NCBI RefSeq assembly: GCF_001280125.1
Contig: NZ_LGEG01000001.1
Coordinates: 209,049 to 273,048 of the forward strand
Direction: 5' to 3'
Source: Streptomyces sp. NRRL F-6492
GTDB lineage: Bacteria; Actinomycetota; Actinomycetes; Streptomycetales; Streptomycetaceae
Length of the DNA stretch: 64,000 bases
Positions 62,511 to 64,000 of this stretch are shown here, piece by piece (within the stretch, counting starts at the first letter, position 1; each line of letters begins with the position of its first letter). The position numbers and the translations under genes were made by a program. The notes below the pieces were generated by a model. The model searched no databases. It was not told the DNA's origin and was given only the letters and a program-made list of their open reading frames with translations.

Positions 62511-64000
62511 TCACAGCGTGATCGCGTGCAGGGCCGCCCGGCCCGGTTCCGGCCCCGGGGCGTACTCCGCCCAGGCCGCCGCCAGTCTCCGTACCGCCTC
62601 CGTCAGCACCTCCGGGGCCGCCAGGAAGTGCAGCCGCAGGTGGCGGACGCTGCCGCCGAGGGCGTCGGCGGTGGCGCCGGGGAGGACGGCGACCCCGTGC
62701 CGGAGGGCGAGCTGCGCGAAGGAGACGCCGTCGCCGTGGGGGAGCCGCACCCACAGGGTCTGGCCGCCCGTCGCCTGGGCGCAGGACCAGGACGGCAGCA
62801 GCCGGGCCAGCTCGGCCCGCAGATGGTCGTGGCCCGCCCGGACCGCCCGCGTCCGGGCCGCCAGGACCGGCCCGAAACCGTCCAGGATCCTCGCCGCCGC
62901 CAGCTGGGCGGGGACGTCGCTGCCCAGGTCGTGCAGGGCCTTCAGCCGGGCGAGGCGGGCGATCAGCGGGGCCGGACCGCGTACCCAGCCGATGCGCAGC
63001 CCGCCCCACACCACCTTGCTGAGCGAACCGACCGCGATCACCTCCCCGTACGCCGAGAGCGGTGTCCACGGCACCCCGGCGTCGAAGGACAGGTCGGCGA
63101 GGGCCTCGTCGTCGACGAGCGGCACCCCCAGCGCGTTCGCCGCCTCGACGAGCCGGCGCCCGGCGAGCGGCGGCAGCACGGTCCCGGTCGGGTTCTGGAA
63201 GCGGGCCACCACATAGGCCAGGGCCGGGCGGTGACGCTCCATCATCCGCACCGCCCCGGCCACGTCGATCCCGTCCGGGCCCACCGCCACCGGCAGCGGC
63301 ACGGCCGCCGCTTCCCGGAACAGGTCGAGCGCCCCCGGGTACGTCGGCGCCTCCACCAGGACCCCGTCCCCGGGCGCGAGCAATAGCCGTGTGAGCAGCG
63401 CGAGCCCCTGCTGGGCGCCGGTGGTGACCAGGACCTGGTCCGGCCCGGTCGGCACGCCCCGCGCCGCGCACCGCGCGGCGACCGCCTCCCGCAGCGCCCC
63501 GAGCCCGGCCGGGTGGTAGCCGAGGTCCCCCACGGGCAGGGCGAGGGAGCGGTACGCCTCCGTCAGCTCGGCCGGGGCCCGGTCCGGGGCCGCGCAGCTC
63601 AGCAGGATCACGTCGTCCGGCGCCTCCAGGAGGTGCAGGAAGAGCGGGTTCGACGTCTCCCGCACCCGGGGCACCCCCGCCCCCGCCCCCGTACCCGCCG
63701 ACCGGAGCCGCTTCGCCATGAGCGCGGCCGGCGCCACCCGCGTACCGCTGCCCTGCCTCCGTACGAGCCGTCCCTCCTGCCGCAGCGTGTCGTAGGCGGC
63801 GACCACCGTCGTACGGCCCACGGCCAGGGCCGTCGCGAAGCGCCGGTCCGGCGGCAGGAGCGTGCCCGGCGGCAGCGCCCCCTCGTCGATCAGCCGCCGC
63901 AGCCGGGCGGCGAGCAGGAGGTACAGCGGCCCGCGCCCGGCGGACCAGCGCCCGAGCCGGGCGACCAGGACGTCGAGGGGAGGGGGGAGGGGAACGGGGG
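62511..64000 (-). CDS. MocR-type GntR/aminotransferase regulator, N-terminus off the window
   Basis: About 496 residues are visible, open to the window edge. The N-terminal part is a GntR winged helix (YLLLAARLRRLIDEGALPPGTLLPPDRRFATALAVGRTTVVAAYDTL). A linker leads to a class I aminotransferase-like domain with the pyridoxal-phosphate lysine in GSLSKVVWGG. No start codon is seen before 64000, so the gene begins outside; the reading frame has no stop in the last 179 bases. MocR proteins often sense PLP and control vitamin B6, GABA or taurine genes; the target must lie beyond the edge. Confidence 0.88.
   Translation of the reverse strand, partial: PVPLPPPLDVLVARLGRWSAGRGPLYLLLAARLRRLIDEGALPPGTLLPPDRRFATALAVGRTTVVAAYDTLRQEGRLVRRQGSGTRVAPAALMAKRLRSAGTGAGAGVPRVRETSNPLFLHLLEAPDDVILLSCAAPDRAPAELTEAYRSLALPVGDLGYHPAGLGALREAVAARCAARGVPTGPDQVLVTTGAQQGLALLTRLLLAPGDGVLVEAPTYPGALDLFREAAAVPLPVAVGPDGIDVAGAVRMMERHRPALAYVVARFQNPTGTVLPPLAGRRLVEAANALGVPLVDDEALADLSFDAGVPWTPLSAYGEVIAVGSLSKVVWGGLRIGWVRGPAPLIARLARLKALHDLGSDVPAQLAAARILDGFGPVLAARTRAVRAGHDHLRAELARLLPSWSCAQATGGQTLWVRLPHGDGVSFAQLALRHGVAVLPGATADALGGSVRHLRLHFLAAPEVLTEAVRRLAAAWAEYAPGPEPGRAALHAITL

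Overview
The window is about 64 kb of very GC-rich DNA from a Streptomyces chromosome, or a very close actinomycete. Codon third positions are strongly G/C. The gene set is characteristic: CrgA, the PknB-PbpA-RodA-PP2C-Fha block, two class E sortases, Bpa and duplicated bkd operons. Many genes start with GTG and several appear leaderless. Two near-perfect ParB sites (parS) and a group of DnaA boxes suggest the segment lies near oriC, probably on the side beyond position 1; that placement is inferred from synteny I remember, not measured.

Positions 1-15.2 kb hold cell-envelope and division genes. They are a DUF5324 fragment, a cyclophilin, a rhomboid protease, crgA (reverse), DUF881, a small membrane protein, a TrpG/PabA-type amidotransferase and two class E sortases. 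The reverse block pknB, pbpA, rodA/ftsW, PP2C phosphatase, fhaB, fhaA follows, ending with a promoter region and a tRNA-Leu(CAG). PknB and the phosphatase probably act oppositely on phosphothreonine switches that the FHA proteins read, tuning the PbpA/RodA wall-synthesis pair.

Positions 15.5-22.7 kb carry a two-component pair whose kinase has an unusual membrane-linked C-terminal domain, a MarR regulator divergent from a membrane protein, a DUF2252 protein, a J-domain-like protein and a rhodanese. Positions 22.7-33.3 kb hold phenylacetate catabolism: paaABCDE (reverse), paaN (reverse), a 3-hydroxyacyl-CoA dehydrogenase and a TetR regulator. An SdpA/SdpB-like pair (DUF5819 and HTTM) and a TrmH-type RNA methyltransferase sit inside it. 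An Lrp/AsnC regulator follows, then a bkd-type branched-chain 2-oxoacid dehydrogenase operon (34.0-37.6 kb). The same 14-bp TetR-type operator lies before paaA, between paaN and the dehydrogenase, and before this bkd operon.

Positions 37.8-43 kb encode a MobA-DUF6457 fusion, MoeA, a potassium channel with an RCK domain, a quinone oxidoreductase and Bpa. Positions 43-53.8 kb hold a MacB/FtsX-type ABC transporter with a PadR regulator, a Pro/Ala-rich surface protein, two divergent Ser/Thr kinases, a phosphotransferase and a PPOX-fold protein. Positions 53.9-64 kb hold an orphan NarL/DevR-type regulator, a second bkd operon, GntR plus MFS, a DinB/MDMPI protein, a carbon-nitrogen hydrolase and a truncated MocR-type regulator. 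I saw no insertion sequences, prophage genes or CRISPR arrays. The unusual content lies mainly in the intergenic DNA: DnaA boxes, parS, shared operators and short tandem repeats.
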